IMG/VR virus record: IMGVR_UViG_3300043569_000189
Coordinates: 1 to 25,837 of that record
DNA length: 25,837 bases
Reading direction: 5' to 3' (one strand)
Source: a virus
The translations under genes and the position numbers were made by a program. Positions 7,613-15,840 of this stretch are shown piece by piece. The notes beneath the pieces were generated by a model, which was given only the letters and a program-made list of their open reading frames with translations, was not told the origin of the DNA and made no database searches. Each line of letters opens with the position of its first letter. Position 1 is the stretch's first letter.

Positions 7613-10222
7613 TCAAAAATTTTCCCAAAAGCTTTTCTGAGATAACGGCTCATTAACTCCAGCCAATTCAAATTCAACCTTAAGCGGGACGTTGATCCAT
7701 GACCAATTTTTCACCAATTTATCTTCCGCCAAATCTTTTAGTTCCCTTGCACACCATGTTACTTCATCTGGTGGACATTCTACAACTAGTTCATCATGGA
7801 CCTGGCTTACAAGCATGCTCTTCATTTTATTTTGTTTTAATTTTTTGTTGAACTCAATCAGGACCCAAAGCAAACAGTGAAAGGCAGTTCCCTGTATAGG
7901 GTAATTAGTAACTTGTTTACGATCCATCAATCCACTGCATCTAAATCCAGTCAAAAGCTCTATGTATCCGTGTCTTACATAGAACCTCCAGATCTTGTCT
8001 TTCCACAGAGTATATTGGCGATATCGTTCATTCCAAAATGAATCTTCGACCTTACGAACATGCTCTATAAAGTTATCGAAAGATATCAGCTCACCTTTAC
8101 GTCCAAGCTTAACTAGTCCTTTGTTCTTAAGATGGATCAAAGCTGGTGTTCCATCTTTGAGCTTTGCCATAGTTGCCCACTTGATCAAATTCCTGGCGCA
8201 ATTTGCATAGTAATCTCCATAAAACTCTGGAAAAACAAATGAGTTCTTAGCAGCTTGTCTCAAAATTGATTCATCTGGATGATGCTTATCAAGACTATCA
8301 AGCATGAAAAGTTCTATAGCCATATCACGGTGCATATCCCCAGCAATAACGTCATCTATAAGTTTCGAATCCTGAGTATATACACATGCAATCCTGACCT
8401 CTATTCCAGAGAAATCCATAGACAAAAATTGATTTCCAGGTCTCGGTATCAAAGCCCTTCTGCAAATCTGCATGAGCTCTTTGTCACGTTTTGGAATGTT
8501 CTGAAAGTTTGGAGCTTCAGATGAACTCCTAAAGGTTCTGGTGGTATGGAGATGGAAAAAAGGATGAATAATCCCATTGACTTGTTCTCTCAGATAGAGA
8601 TCGAGATAGGCCTCCCTAATTTTTTTGAGCTTGCGGATTTCAAGAATCTTATCCAACTCTGATATGCCTAGCTCCCTCAAAGCTTCATCATCCGTAGATC
8701 CACGTCCAGAACCTGTAGTCTTTACTGGTTGAATTTTTTTGTATTGATAGAGAAATTTAGACAATTGGTCGCTGGAATTGACATTAAATCTGGCCGGTCC
8801 AATGAACCGCTGCCACTCCCTCCCAAACTCAGATTCTCTGACTTCATTGGAAAGCTGGTCAATCCTATTAGCAAGTTCTCGTTTCTTAGTTTCACAGTCT
8901 TCAACATCTACCCTAATTCCATTTTGCTCCATATCGGCTAAGGCCAAGAGACCATCATGAAAGAACCAGTATGCCTTGAGAAGAGATCGATTTTGTAACA
9001 TTTGTCTTTTCTGAATCTGGAACAAGCGATAAGTAAGCAATGCATCCATTCCACAATACGTTAGAAGATCTCGGATTCGTTCAGGAGATGATAAAAGCTG
9101 TTCTACACGATTTTTAGAATTGGAATTTTTGCTGTCGGATTGAAGGAAAAGTGCAACTGATTCATCATAGTCAGCTATGCCAAAATTGACGTATGATTGG
9201 AATTTTAATCCAACAATACCAGGTCGATTATCTAATATGTGAGCTGCAAGCATGGTGTCCCACATCCATCCTTTTACCTCACATCCAAGGATGGTTCTGG
9301 ACCATCTTTCTTCATACTTGAGATTATGTGCTATCTTACGAATGTTTGGATTAGTTAAAACGTTACAGAGTAATTTTTGGTATCCTGAATCCGAGCAATT
9401 TTCTGCAGTTATTGGAGCAATTAGAGATGCAAATGCTTGATCTGGGCTAACAGCAATTGCTACAGCCACGATTCTATGACCATTGGCCCAGGGCTTGAGT
9501 CCAGTAGTCTCATAATCAATAGCAATTATGGAATCGTTGGGAATTGTCTCTAGCCAAGATAAACCGTCCATAATCTTGATTAACTTGGACTCATCATCAA
9601 ACTTGGGGAAAGGTTCCTCTAGCTTAGCTAGGGCTTCTCTCAAGTGTTTAGTCCAGACATTGGATACCTCAGGTCCCTTAGCCCTCAAGACAAAACTGGG
9701 GTGATAAGTTGGACAAATCCATGCCTTCATTTTCCGGTCTGGTATTTTCCATCCGGACCACCTCTCCATGCCACCAATATCCTTCTTCCAAGAGCTTCCA
9801 ATCACAGACTCCACAGCACAAGCTCCAAGGAGAAGGATCAACTTTGGTTTAGCTTTCTCTATGGCAGAGAGGACCTTCCCTCTACAGCAAGCTATCTCCC
9901 TCCTCGTTGGGGTTCGATTGTCTCCGGACGGGCCAACCGGTCTACAGTTGACTGCATTTACGCTGATACAATCCTCAAAAAGGTCTATCCCCAGCCCTTC
10001 AAGGGTTCGTCTAAGGAGATTCCCAGCTCGACCTTGCCAGGGCTTTCCACATGCATCCTCCGACTCCCCTGGTGCCTCTCCAACGATCACAATACGCTTT
10101 TTTCCGGATCCATATGGGAGAATGCAAGGAGACTTGGCCTTTTGAAAAAGACCACACTCCTTGCAGCTCCCCTCTACTCCATTCAGGGAATTGGGAGGAA
10201 AAATGATAAGTGGCTGGATCAT
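7613..10222 (-). CDS. Fusion protein: family-4-like uracil-DNA glycosylase + 3'-5' exonuclease + family A DNA polymerase
   Basis: The 869-aa replicative polymerase has three parts. Residues 1-205 are a uracil-DNA glycosylase: GEAPGESED near 48-56, VNCRP near 91-95 and HPSFVLR near 174-180. Cysteines at 20, 23, 93 and 112/113 match the four iron-sulfur ligands of type 4 enzymes. Residues about 225-410 are a DnaQ-like exonuclease (D236-x-E238, HNLKYEE, YCGMDALLTYRL). Residues 410-869 are the PolA fold: motif A DFSGIEVRI from D603, motif B RQAAKNSFVFPEFYG, motif C QVHDELVVE. There is no 5'-3' exonuclease domain. It overlaps the clamp gene by 4 bases (ATGA) with no clear SD, so it is probably coupled to it. 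The glycosylase part may remove or sense uracil ahead of synthesis. Confidence 0.95.
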   Translation of the reverse strand: MIQPLIIFPPNSLNGVEGSCKECGLFQKAKSPCILPYGSGKKRIVIVGEAPGESEDACGKPWQGRAGNLLRRTLEGLGIDLFEDCISVNAVNCRPVGPSGDNRTPTRREIACCRGKVLSAIEKAKPKLILLLGACAVESVIGSSWKKDIGGMERWSGWKIPDRKMKAWICPTYHPSFVLRAKGPEVSNVWTKHLREALAKLEEPFPKFDDESKLIKIMDGLSWLETIPNDSIIAIDYETTGLKPWANGHRIVAVAIAVSPDQAFASLIAPITAENCSDSGYQKLLCNVLTNPNIRKIAHNLKYEERWSRTILGCEVKGWMWDTMLAAHILDNRPGIVGLKFQSYVNFGIADYDESVALFLQSDSKNSNSKNRVEQLLSSPERIRDLLTYCGMDALLTYRLFQIQKRQMLQNRSLLKAYWFFHDGLLALADMEQNGIRVDVEDCETKKRELANRIDQLSNEVRESEFGREWQRFIGPARFNVNSSDQLSKFLYQYKKIQPVKTTGSGRGSTDDEALRELGISELDKILEIRKLKKIREAYLDLYLREQVNGIIHPFFHLHTTRTFRSSSEAPNFQNIPKRDKELMQICRRALIPRPGNQFLSMDFSGIEVRIACVYTQDSKLIDDVIAGDMHRDMAIELFMLDSLDKHHPDESILRQAAKNSFVFPEFYGDYYANCARNLIKWATMAKLKDGTPALIHLKNKGLVKLGRKGELISFDNFIEHVRKVEDSFWNERYRQYTLWKDKIWRFYVRHGYIELLTGFRCSGLMDRKQVTNYPIQGTAFHCLLWVLIEFNKKLKQNKMKSMLVSQVHDELVVECPPDEVTWCARELKDLAEDKLVKNWSWINVPLKVEFELAGVNEPLSQKSFWENF

Positions 10223-11265
10223 TTGACCAAAGCTACAACATATGTCTGTCTTGATTCTTCATCCTCCTTTTGAAGGATTAGCACGCCCACTGAATTCAGC
10301 TCAGCCAATCCAAATTTGTTGCAATTATCAAATTCGTTCAAAAGGAACTTATGGTCTATCCGGATATCAAAGATTAAGTCATCATCGTCACATTCCAGTT
10401 GTTCATGAAATTTACCGTAGCTACTTTCCCCTTCTACACTCAAGATCAATCCTTCCTTCTTTATCCTCACAAAATTTTCATCGTTAAGGAAAAGAGACGC
10501 TCTCTTTATCACCGGTTCTATCATTGGAAGTGTTGATCTATCATAGAGAACCGCACCACTTACACTACTCCAAAACCAACCAAGTTCATGAAAAGTTATT
10601 CCAGCAGGTCTTACTCTCACAATCAAACTACTTCCTTCAGAGCCAAACTCCAGTATGTCCTCGGATACCTTTAGCAAGTTAAATTCATACTTACTTAAGC
10701 ATTGAGCCACATCAATGTCAAAAACCAGACTTCCATTAAATTCGAATGAGTGAAATTCCGACTTCCACGCCCTTGGACCATTAGCAGCTTCTAATCCGAA
10801 TGGGGTAAGATGGACATATTTGAGATGTGGGTTACTAACACTTTTTGATGCTATGGATGCTCCTTTCTTCAACAAACTAGGGAAACTTTTAGGCAATAGT
10901 ATGCTTGTATCAAATTTCGGTTCATCGGTCCACATAGAGTTAATTTCTGTAGGATGGAGAGTAAAGGAACAATCTATACTTCCACATTTCATTGTCATGG
11001 TAGATCCGGTTACCCCAATTTTCACTGTTTGATCGGAAGGCAAAGATCTAACTATCTCGAAGAATTGTTTGTAAAGCGTAATGCCTAAGCAAGAGTTTAT
11101 TGATTCTGGAAGCGGGACCTTCGCACCTACTGAAAACGATTGAGATACTAGACCTATTTGGCTAATCATCAACTCATATGGTATTATAGCTCCTTCTAGT
11201 GAAGATACTGGTTCCATCAAACTGACTATGTCTTTCAGTTCACTCGAGTTTATTTCCACCCGCAT
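10219..11265 (-). CDS. DNA polymerase sliding clamp (divergent DnaN-like)
   Basis: This 348-aa protein has three-domain beta-clamp proportions. Domain 3 carries the clearest pattern: SGAVLYDRSTLPMIEPVIKRASLF, then RIKKEGLILSVEGES, DIRIDHKFLLNEFD, and a final TYVVALVK like the DnaN C-terminus. Domains 1 and 2 are weaker matches. It should encircle DNA and tether the polymerase encoded immediately downstream. GGAGGAGG stands just upstream of ATG 11265. The start overlaps the 212-aa gene by 26 bases. The call rests on length, the domain 3 pattern and the location between loader and polymerase functions. Confidence 0.85.
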   Translation of the reverse strand: MRVEINSSELKDIVSLMEPVSSLEGAIIPYELMISQIGLVSQSFSVGAKVPLPESINSCLGITLYKQFFEIVRSLPSDQTVKIGVTGSTMTMKCGSIDCSFTLHPTEINSMWTDEPKFDTSILLPKSFPSLLKKGASIASKSVSNPHLKYVHLTPFGLEAANGPRAWKSEFHSFEFNGSLVFDIDVAQCLSKYEFNLLKVSEDILEFGSEGSSLIVRVRPAGITFHELGWFWSSVSGAVLYDRSTLPMIEPVIKRASLFLNDENFVRIKKEGLILSVEGESSYGKFHEQLECDDDDLIFDIRIDHKFLLNEFDNCNKFGLAELNSVGVLILQKEDEESRQTYVVALVK

Positions 11266-11878
11266 TTTCCTCCTCCAGTCTCTTGATAAAACTATTGATT
11301 TGCAACTTGTCCCTCAAGAAAGACAATCCTCGGCACACTTTCACGAAACGCATTGCTTCTGGTATTGTCCTCTTCACATTAGATTTTCCACCGGATTCTA
11401 CATAGATCTTATTTCCAGCTTTGGCCAGTTCGATTATTGAATCAAACTTAAAGTCCGCTTTTTCAGCCGCTATGGCTACAGCTTCTATTCTTGCTAGTCT
11501 ATTCCACATCCACACTTTTTTCCTTCGTTCGTATGGTTTCCTTCGTTTTTTGTTTTCGAGTTTCTCAAAGTCTCTTAGGATGTTTTTGGCCTTCTGTTTC
11601 TTTTGGATCTCAAACAGTGTCTTGGCTCTATTCAGTCTTGCTCGTTCACTCTTAAGTGGTGTAACCTTCGGAACATCGGCCCCTAGTCTGGATAATACTG
11701 TCTTTGTCTCCTCTGATATCACATCATGATTCCAGTCAATCAATGTAGCAGCTTCTCTAAGACATGTAGCAAGATATACTTTGTCTTCTTCCTCTGGATT
11801 TATTTTTGGTTCTAATCCTAATACTTCATTCAGTTCTATTGCGGCGTTGGCTAGTCTTTCTTTGGCTATGCGAATCAT
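11240..11878 (-). CDS. Phage protein of unknown function, 212 aa
   Basis: I see no catalytic motif. The N-terminus (LANAAIELNEVLGLEP, then a helical CLREAATLI and ISEETKTVLSRLG) resembles a small helical domain I associate with phage replication regions, without a known role. The middle is very basic (KKQKAKNILRDFEKLENKKRRKPYERRKK in outline, residues 93-122) and could bind DNA. The C-terminal 80 residues are mixed helix. It is the first gene after the promoter at 11903-11908 and precedes the clamp with a 26-base overlap, so it is probably co-expressed with clamp and polymerase. GAGAGG lies about 10 nt before the ATG. Confidence 0.75.
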   Translation of the reverse strand: MIRIAKERLANAAIELNEVLGLEPKINPEEEDKVYLATCLREAATLIDWNHDVISEETKTVLSRLGADVPKVTPLKSERARLNRAKTLFEIQKKQKAKNILRDFEKLENKKRRKPYERRKKVWMWNRLARIEAVAIAAEKADFKFDSIIELAKAGNKIYVESGGKSNVKRTIPEAMRFVKVCRGLSFLRDKLQINSFIKRLEEENAGGNKLE

Positions 11879-11902
11879 TTATGAATTGCCTCTCTACTAG
11901 GT

Positions 11903-11908
11903 ATTATA
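11903..11908 (-). promoter_or_regulatory. Putative -10 box before the 212-aa/clamp/polymerase operon
   Basis: TATAAT on the minus strand (context ATCTATAATACC) is 24 nt before the ATG at 11878, in the 61-bp gap after the helicase. TTGAAT lies upstream but only 13 bp away, so no good -35 is seen. Confidence 0.5.
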
Positions 11909-11939
11909 GATAAAAACCCGAATTCAAGAAAAATTTCAA

Positions 11940-13508
11940 TCAAAAATTTGTAAAGCTCCACAAAACCGGTCTCCCTATCTGAAGTCTCCCTAGAAGCCAA
12001 ACAGGTTTTAGCGGGTCATAGTCAGATTCTCTAACCACGATTTCGTTGATCCGTATAATACCAATTCTCTTTTCCTCTACACTTTGGTTTAATCCATACA
12101 TAGCGCTCACATGGGCAAATTTACGTTTATCTTCACTAAAATCACTCATTGTAAGAAGTTCTCTTTTGTATCCTTGGGCCTTAATTTGGGTAGCTGTAAT
12201 CACAAGACAATTAAATTCTTGAGATATAGCACGTAATCTCTGCCATGTTCTTCCTTGCTGATGTCGATAGTCCATTCTGTAAGAATCTGGATCTGGAGCC
12301 ATTATATCTGCATAGTCAATTATGATTACATCTGGGACAAATCCTTCATTGCGCTTCAAAAAGAGAATCTTGTTTCTAACTTCCCTAGTGTTAAGTGTCT
12401 CATTCGGATATGTAAGTAATCTGAAGGATCCTTTGTGTGTTCTCCCAAACTTGGTAAGTAATTCGTGGGCTTCTTTGTCAGTCAAAGCAGGAACTGGAGG
12501 TTGCCATCTAAGCCATGGAAAACCTTCGATCTCATCACAGTTTCTACATGTCTTATGGTTCTGGAAGTCATTGGCCACACTAACCAGCATATCCATTGTC
12601 AATGTTTTCTTCTTGTCAGCATTAGATGGAAATACTTGCTCACCAAAGTCTTCTCTTACTTGCTTATCACACATATCTGTCAAATTCTTCCAGCAATCCA
12701 ACTCAGGTATCCACATTCCCTTGCAATACCAAGGCTCATTGGATCTTCTAGCAAGCCAAATAGCTATTCTTCTCAGTTGTTGTTCCTCGGTCATATCTCC
12801 AGCTTGGAAGAACAAAACCTTGGAACCGGTTCGAATCGCATTCATCGCAAGTTCTATCAACATAAAAGTTTTACCAATTTTCTCCCTCCCCATCAAGGCC
12901 ACAAATGCCCCCCGGTAAAACTCTCGGTCCCAGAATTTCCCGAGGGCCTTTGGGGTTCGAATGAGAGGGTCTGCCCTCTCAGCAAAGGCCTTTTGGATCT
13001 TAGGAAACGTATCCTCCGAAAAAGGATCGATGGGGATTCCAAACTCCGATTGAGCATCAATGTCAATTCCTTCCCAGAGTGCTGACTCGGCTTTATCAAT
13101 TTCATTTCGTTCTAAACATTCAGCGGCTTTGTTCATCTGAAAGATAATTCTTCGTTTTCGCAGGTATTGAATCGATTGATCTATCAGGTAGTCAAGGTCA
13201 GGATCTTCGTTGCTGGCAAGAGAAGCATAAATAGATGCTAAGACTGTCTCAATCCATTCTGCCATATCTTTGCTGAGTTTGGAAAGATGGGAATAGAAGA
13301 TAGCTCTAATGTTTTCTCGTGGAGGCTTAGCATATTCGTTCCAGTAATTCAAGCACCATCTGGTTATAGTTCTAGCAGCATCGGACTCTAGAATCTTGGG
13401 ATCTAGGTACGGAAGGACCTTCTTGGTAAATTCTTCCGAGAGGATTAGAGCTTCAACAATTTTCCGTTCAATGAATTCCAGTGCCTCTTCTTCAAAAGCC
13501 ATGATCAC
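11940..13508 (-). CDS. DnaB-like replicative helicase with a Cys-containing insertion
   Basis: This 522-aa RecA-fold helicase has an N-terminal helical domain (residues 1-150), Walker A GREKIGKT at 207-214, Walker B PDVIIIDYADI near 393-402, the ITATQIK motif near 437-443 and a KRKFAHVSAMYGLNQ segment near 462-475, as in DnaB arginine-finger regions. A roughly 110-residue insertion after strand 2 (about 255-365) holds five cysteines (262, 272, 280, 321, 324), including CRNC, and may bind zinc. It should be the hexameric fork helicase loaded by the AAA+ protein just upstream. GTG 13508 and ATG 13502 are both possible. The gene begins 7 bases after the loader stop. Confidence 0.92.
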   Translation of the reverse strand: MIMAFEEEALEFIERKIVEALILSEEFTKKVLPYLDPKILESDAARTITRWCLNYWNEYAKPPRENIRAIFYSHLSKLSKDMAEWIETVLASIYASLASNEDPDLDYLIDQSIQYLRKRRIIFQMNKAAECLERNEIDKAESALWEGIDIDAQSEFGIPIDPFSEDTFPKIQKAFAERADPLIRTPKALGKFWDREFYRGAFVALMGREKIGKTFMLIELAMNAIRTGSKVLFFQAGDMTEEQQLRRIAIWLARRSNEPWYCKGMWIPELDCWKNLTDMCDKQVREDFGEQVFPSNADKKKTLTMDMLVSVANDFQNHKTCRNCDEIEGFPWLRWQPPVPALTDKEAHELLTKFGRTHKGSFRLLTYPNETLNTREVRNKILFLKRNEGFVPDVIIIDYADIMAPDPDSYRMDYRHQQGRTWQRLRAISQEFNCLVITATQIKAQGYKRELLTMSDFSEDKRKFAHVSAMYGLNQSVEEKRIGIIRINEIVVRESDYDPLKPVWLLGRLQIGRPVLWSFTNF

Positions 13509-13515
13509 CTAGTTC

Positions 13516-14193
13516 CTACTCAAGGTCTTTGAGAAACTCAGATTCGCTTTTGGTGATGTGAACGATGTGATCTTTACACATTTCACTTATTCTTGTTGGA
13601 ATTTTGTCATTTGATAATCTCTCAGCTAGTTCCTTTAGCGAAAAGTTGGAGGTAAATACCGTTGGTAGCACCCAGTTATAGCGATACTCGATTATCTGGA
13701 AAGTCGTCTCATATGCCCATGGTGTCATCCGTATTGCTCCAAGGTCGTCAAGGATTACGTACTTGGCTTTTTGAATTTGGTCGACAGGATCAATGTTTTG
13801 TTGTTCAGCATATTCTTCATCAAGGACAATTACGTCGAATGTTTTCAATTTGCTATACAGGGATCTCAGATTGCTATAGAGTAATGGCAACGACACAAAC
13901 CTGAATTCTTTGGCAAATTTAGGAAGGTCACTCGAGAGTGCTTTTATGATTTCATCTCTACTGGAAGGCAAGTTGGCTTTCATCTTGACCATGGTTCCAG
14001 CCATAATTCTTACAGCCATAACGGTCTTTCCACTCCCCGGTGGTCCCCAGAGGTAAACACTCTCACCAAGGTGGTTCGAGAGGGGCCCATCCAGAGAAAA
14101 ATCTTCCTCCTTGAGAAGAGAAATTACTCTTGGAGGAACCCCACAAAGCTCCAGTAGCATTGTCCTCGAGACTTCTCTATGTCTCCTGTCCAT
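13516..14193 (-). CDS. DnaC-like AAA+ helicase loader
   Basis: This protein is about 225 aa. Walker A GPPGSGKT is near residues 50-57 from ATG 14193, Walker B is KYVILDDLGAI, sensor 1 is PTVFTSNFS, and there is a C-terminal arginine pair (TRISEM). This is the pattern of DnaC/DnaI and phage helicase loaders. Its product should bring the helicase encoded next to it onto DNA opened by the initiator at 14261-15733. ATG 14193 is preferred because AAAGGA stands 5-7 nt before it. An upstream TTG at 14223 adds ten residues but lacks a ribosome site and lies only about 5 nt from the TATAAT box. Confidence 0.92.
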   Translation of the reverse strand: MDRRHREVSRTMLLELCGVPPRVISLLKEEDFSLDGPLSNHLGESVYLWGPPGSGKTVMAVRIMAGTMVKMKANLPSSRDEIIKALSSDLPKFAKEFRFVSLPLLYSNLRSLYSKLKTFDVIVLDEEYAEQQNIDPVDQIQKAKYVILDDLGAIRMTPWAYETTFQIIEYRYNWVLPTVFTSNFSLKELAERLSNDKIPTRISEMCKDHIVHITKSESEFLKDLE

Positions 14194-14228
14194 CCTTGTT
14201 CCTTTCGTATTTTCGGTTTTCAATATTC

Positions 14229-14234
14229 ATTATA
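14229..14234 (-). promoter_or_regulatory. Putative -10 box before helicase loader/helicase
   Basis: TATAAT on the minus strand (context GGCTATAATGAAT), 35 nt before ATG 14193. The GGCTATAAT core equals that of the clamp-loader promoter. The -35 element is weak. Confidence 0.55.
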
Positions 14235-14260
14235 GCCGCCGTCACAAAAATCAGAAAAAT

Positions 14261-15733
14261 TTACCACCAATCACGGAATCCTGGCTCCCAGCCACGAAAA
14301 CGCAAGTTCGGGTTCACTCCTAGCGGACGTATCTTCCCATCCCAGCCAAGGGATCTGGGGTCTAGTTCTATTGACTCCACATTGTCCAGCCATGAATAGT
14401 CTGGTTTGGGTTTGGTTGTGGAATCCTTGGTCGGAGGATTTTCAACCACTTGGCGCTTCTTGAACAAGACAAGCTTGGAAGGGTCATCGTTCCATCTTTC
14501 CTGGAGGAGCCAGTTTCCTGCATCTGGGATGAATTGGGGCTCCTGCCATCTTTCTGATTTCTTCTGTGCCTCTATGGCACCGAGGATCTGACCGAGAGTT
14601 GGACGTTTGTCCCTCGGTCTCTTGCATATCTTGGACCACGCCATCCTGGCTTTTCCAAGACAGTCGATCTTGGGGTAGAACTTTCTGAACGTTTCAAACA
14701 TGGTTGGGGTAATGGGCTCGTTCCAGAAATCCTGGATGTCATACTCACTCATCCAGAGTGGGGGGATTTTAACTTGACGCTTTTTGCGGGGTTTATTCTC
14801 TCCAGATGGCTTGGAGGGGGGATTGTCTGTGCTTGATTTTTTGTCTTCAAATTTTTCTTCCTCGGGATTGGAGGATTTGGACTTGGATGACTTGATCGAT
14901 CCAGTTTCTCCATTTCCACTAGAAGGGGGATTTGGAGAGGGGTCTGGACATGGAAAATACTTCGTATTTTCCATATTATGATTATAATCATTATTGTTTT
15001 TATTATCAGTACTGTTGTTATATATAATACAGGGAGTATCGAAGATACTCCCATGTCCCAATTCGCAATCCTGGCCCTCTTCAAAACCCGCGCCGGCTCC
15101 ATCTGGTGTTGTAAGTGTTGAATATTGTTGTGGTTTTTGATCATTTGCATTTCCTAATTGCTGGTTTTGCTGGTTTTGTTGGTTTTCTTCAATTAGGCTT
15201 TTTTCTGGTTGCTGATTTTTCGCAATTAGGCTTTTCCCCACTTCAATTAGGCTTTTTCCCACTTCAATTAGGTTTTTTCCTATTTCAATTAGGCTCTCTT
15301 CCGGTAATTGGTTACTAGATCTAATCGATTTTTTCTTCGTATTTTTCATTGCTTCGTAGTATGTTCCATTGCGTGGTGGGTTCATTAGCTCAAGGTCATC
15401 CTTTAGTATTTGAGTTACTATCATATCATCTGGAAATTTGTTCTTTTCTTCAGTGAGGGTCCATATTGTGCCAACGGTCCGTTTGGTGAGTGAATTTCTG
15501 TAGTAGAATTTCTTAGCATAGCCATGCTTTCTCAGTAGTCTTAGGTATAGTCCGACCTTAGATAAATCCTCCTTGGTTTTTCCATCTAGTAGAAGTTTCA
15601 AGTCTTCCATTTTGAAGAATTTTGGACACACATCTATTGCAACTGTTAAGAATCCTTTGAGCTTAAGGTCCAATTGTGGGTCATGTTTATATATTATTCC
15701 AGTTTCCTTGCTATTTTTTCCTGCAGTGTCCAT
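14261..15733 (-). CDS. Replication initiator / replisome organiser (lambda O-like architecture)
   Basis: This is a 490-aa protein in three parts. Residues 25-115 look like a winged-helix DNA-binding domain (GFLTVAIDVCPKFFKMEDLK, then GLYLRLLRKHGYAKKFYYR). Residues 135-325 are disordered: SLIEVGK heptads (146-170), Gln/Asn runs, then Ser/Pro/Lys. Residues 330-430 match the C-terminal module of phage O-type and DnaD-like proteins (FYPKIDCLGKARMAWSKI, ILGAIEAQKKSERWQEPQFIP, NWLLQERW), which in that class contacts the helicase or its loader. The start ATG 15733 has AAGGAGG 6 nt upstream. The loader and helicase follow directly. The low-complexity part coincides with iterons and an AT-rich tract in the DNA, as in lambda O. 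The family call is by architecture, not by a confirmed match. Confidence 0.75.
   Translation of the reverse strand: MDTAGKNSKETGIIYKHDPQLDLKLKGFLTVAIDVCPKFFKMEDLKLLLDGKTKEDLSKVGLYLRLLRKHGYAKKFYYRNSLTKRTVGTIWTLTEEKNKFPDDMIVTQILKDDLELMNPPRNGTYYEAMKNTKKKSIRSSNQLPEESLIEIGKNLIEVGKSLIEVGKSLIAKNQQPEKSLIEENQQNQQNQQLGNANDQKPQQYSTLTTPDGAGAGFEEGQDCELGHGSIFDTPCIIYNNSTDNKNNNDYNHNMENTKYFPCPDPSPNPPSSGNGETGSIKSSKSKSSNPEEEKFEDKKSSTDNPPSKPSGENKPRKKRQVKIPPLWMSEYDIQDFWNEPITPTMFETFRKFYPKIDCLGKARMAWSKICKRPRDKRPTLGQILGAIEAQKKSERWQEPQFIPDAGNWLLQERWNDDPSKLVLFKKRQVVENPPTKDSTTKPKPDYSWLDNVESIELDPRSLGWDGKIRPLGVNPNLRFRGWEPGFRDWW
14951..14973 (-). other. Perfect hairpin with GAA loop, inner side of the AT-rich tract
   Basis: Ten-bp arms TGGAAAATAC (14951-14960) and GTATTTTCCA (14964-14973) flank a 3-nt loop that reads GAA on the minus strand, closed by C-G. 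C(GAA)G loops are known to make exceptionally stable DNA mini-hairpins. Confidence 0.8.
14974..15031. other. AT-rich candidate DNA-unwinding tract
   Basis: 58 bp with 9 G/C bases, containing the 14-bp perfect palindrome ATGATTATAATCAT (14978-14991) and a TATATATAAT run. It encodes Asn/Asp-rich linker of the initiator. Confidence 0.65.
15032..15052 (+). other. Perfect hairpin with GAA loop, outer side of the AT-rich tract
   Basis: Nine-bp arms GGGAGTATC (15032-15040) and GATACTCCC (15044-15052), with loop GAA on the plus strand closed by C-G. Together with 14951-14973 it brackets the AT-rich tract; the two GAA loops are on opposite strands. Confidence 0.8.
15153..15293. repeat. Iteron array, core CAATTAGG
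   Basis: Five direct cores start at 15190, 15223, 15244, 15265 and 15286 (spacings 33, 21, 21 and 21, close to whole numbers of helical turns). Each is followed by a GCTTTTTCC-like tract. One inverted core, CCTAATTG, is at 15153-15160. Because 21 bp is seven codons, the array also encodes SLIEVGK-type heptads. Three 9-bp TGGTTTTGC-like repeats lie between, at 15162-15188. Confidence 0.85.
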
Positions 15734-15798
15734 CTTTGGCCTCCTTGGGTGTTTTAATTATTAGATGATATTGGATGCTGTTTTCCTGTTTTTAGGGC

Positions 15799-15840
15799 CT
15801 ACTTCTTTCTACCTCGCTTGAGAATTTCATCGAATTTGAG
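15799..15840 (-). pseudogene. 3' remnant of a small gene interrupted by the TnpB element
   Basis: Reading minus strand from the IS edge, CTC AAA TTC codes LKFDEILKRGRKK and stops at TAG 15801. It lies between the IS and the initiator start and has no start codon of its own. It is the likely C-terminus of the ORF whose first part is at 17181-17071 or so. The two parts are in frame if the right junction is at 17070/17071 or 17067/17068, and out of frame if the element ends at 17072. Confidence 0.5.

Larger units (their letters stand above)
14951..15293. other. Candidate replication origin inside the initiator gene
   Basis: In gene direction (minus) the order is five iterons (15293 to 15190), a short Gln-coding repeat, an inverted iteron core (15160-15153), a perfect hairpin (15052-15032), a 58-bp tract with 9 G/C (15031-14974), then a second perfect hairpin (14973-14951). 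Lambda ori has iterons followed by an AT-rich unwinding tract within gene O, in the same order. The match is by layout; function is inferred. Confidence 0.65.

Noticed and set aside
14749-15150. Minus-strand 133-codon frame overlapping the initiator linker
   Set aside because: It is an out-of-frame shadow of the low-complexity initiator region, without a ribosome site.
15153-15293. Repeat array as a possible CRISPR
   Set aside because: The units are about 21 bp with no unique spacers of usual length, are in frame within a gene, and there are no cas genes. Iterons explain them better.
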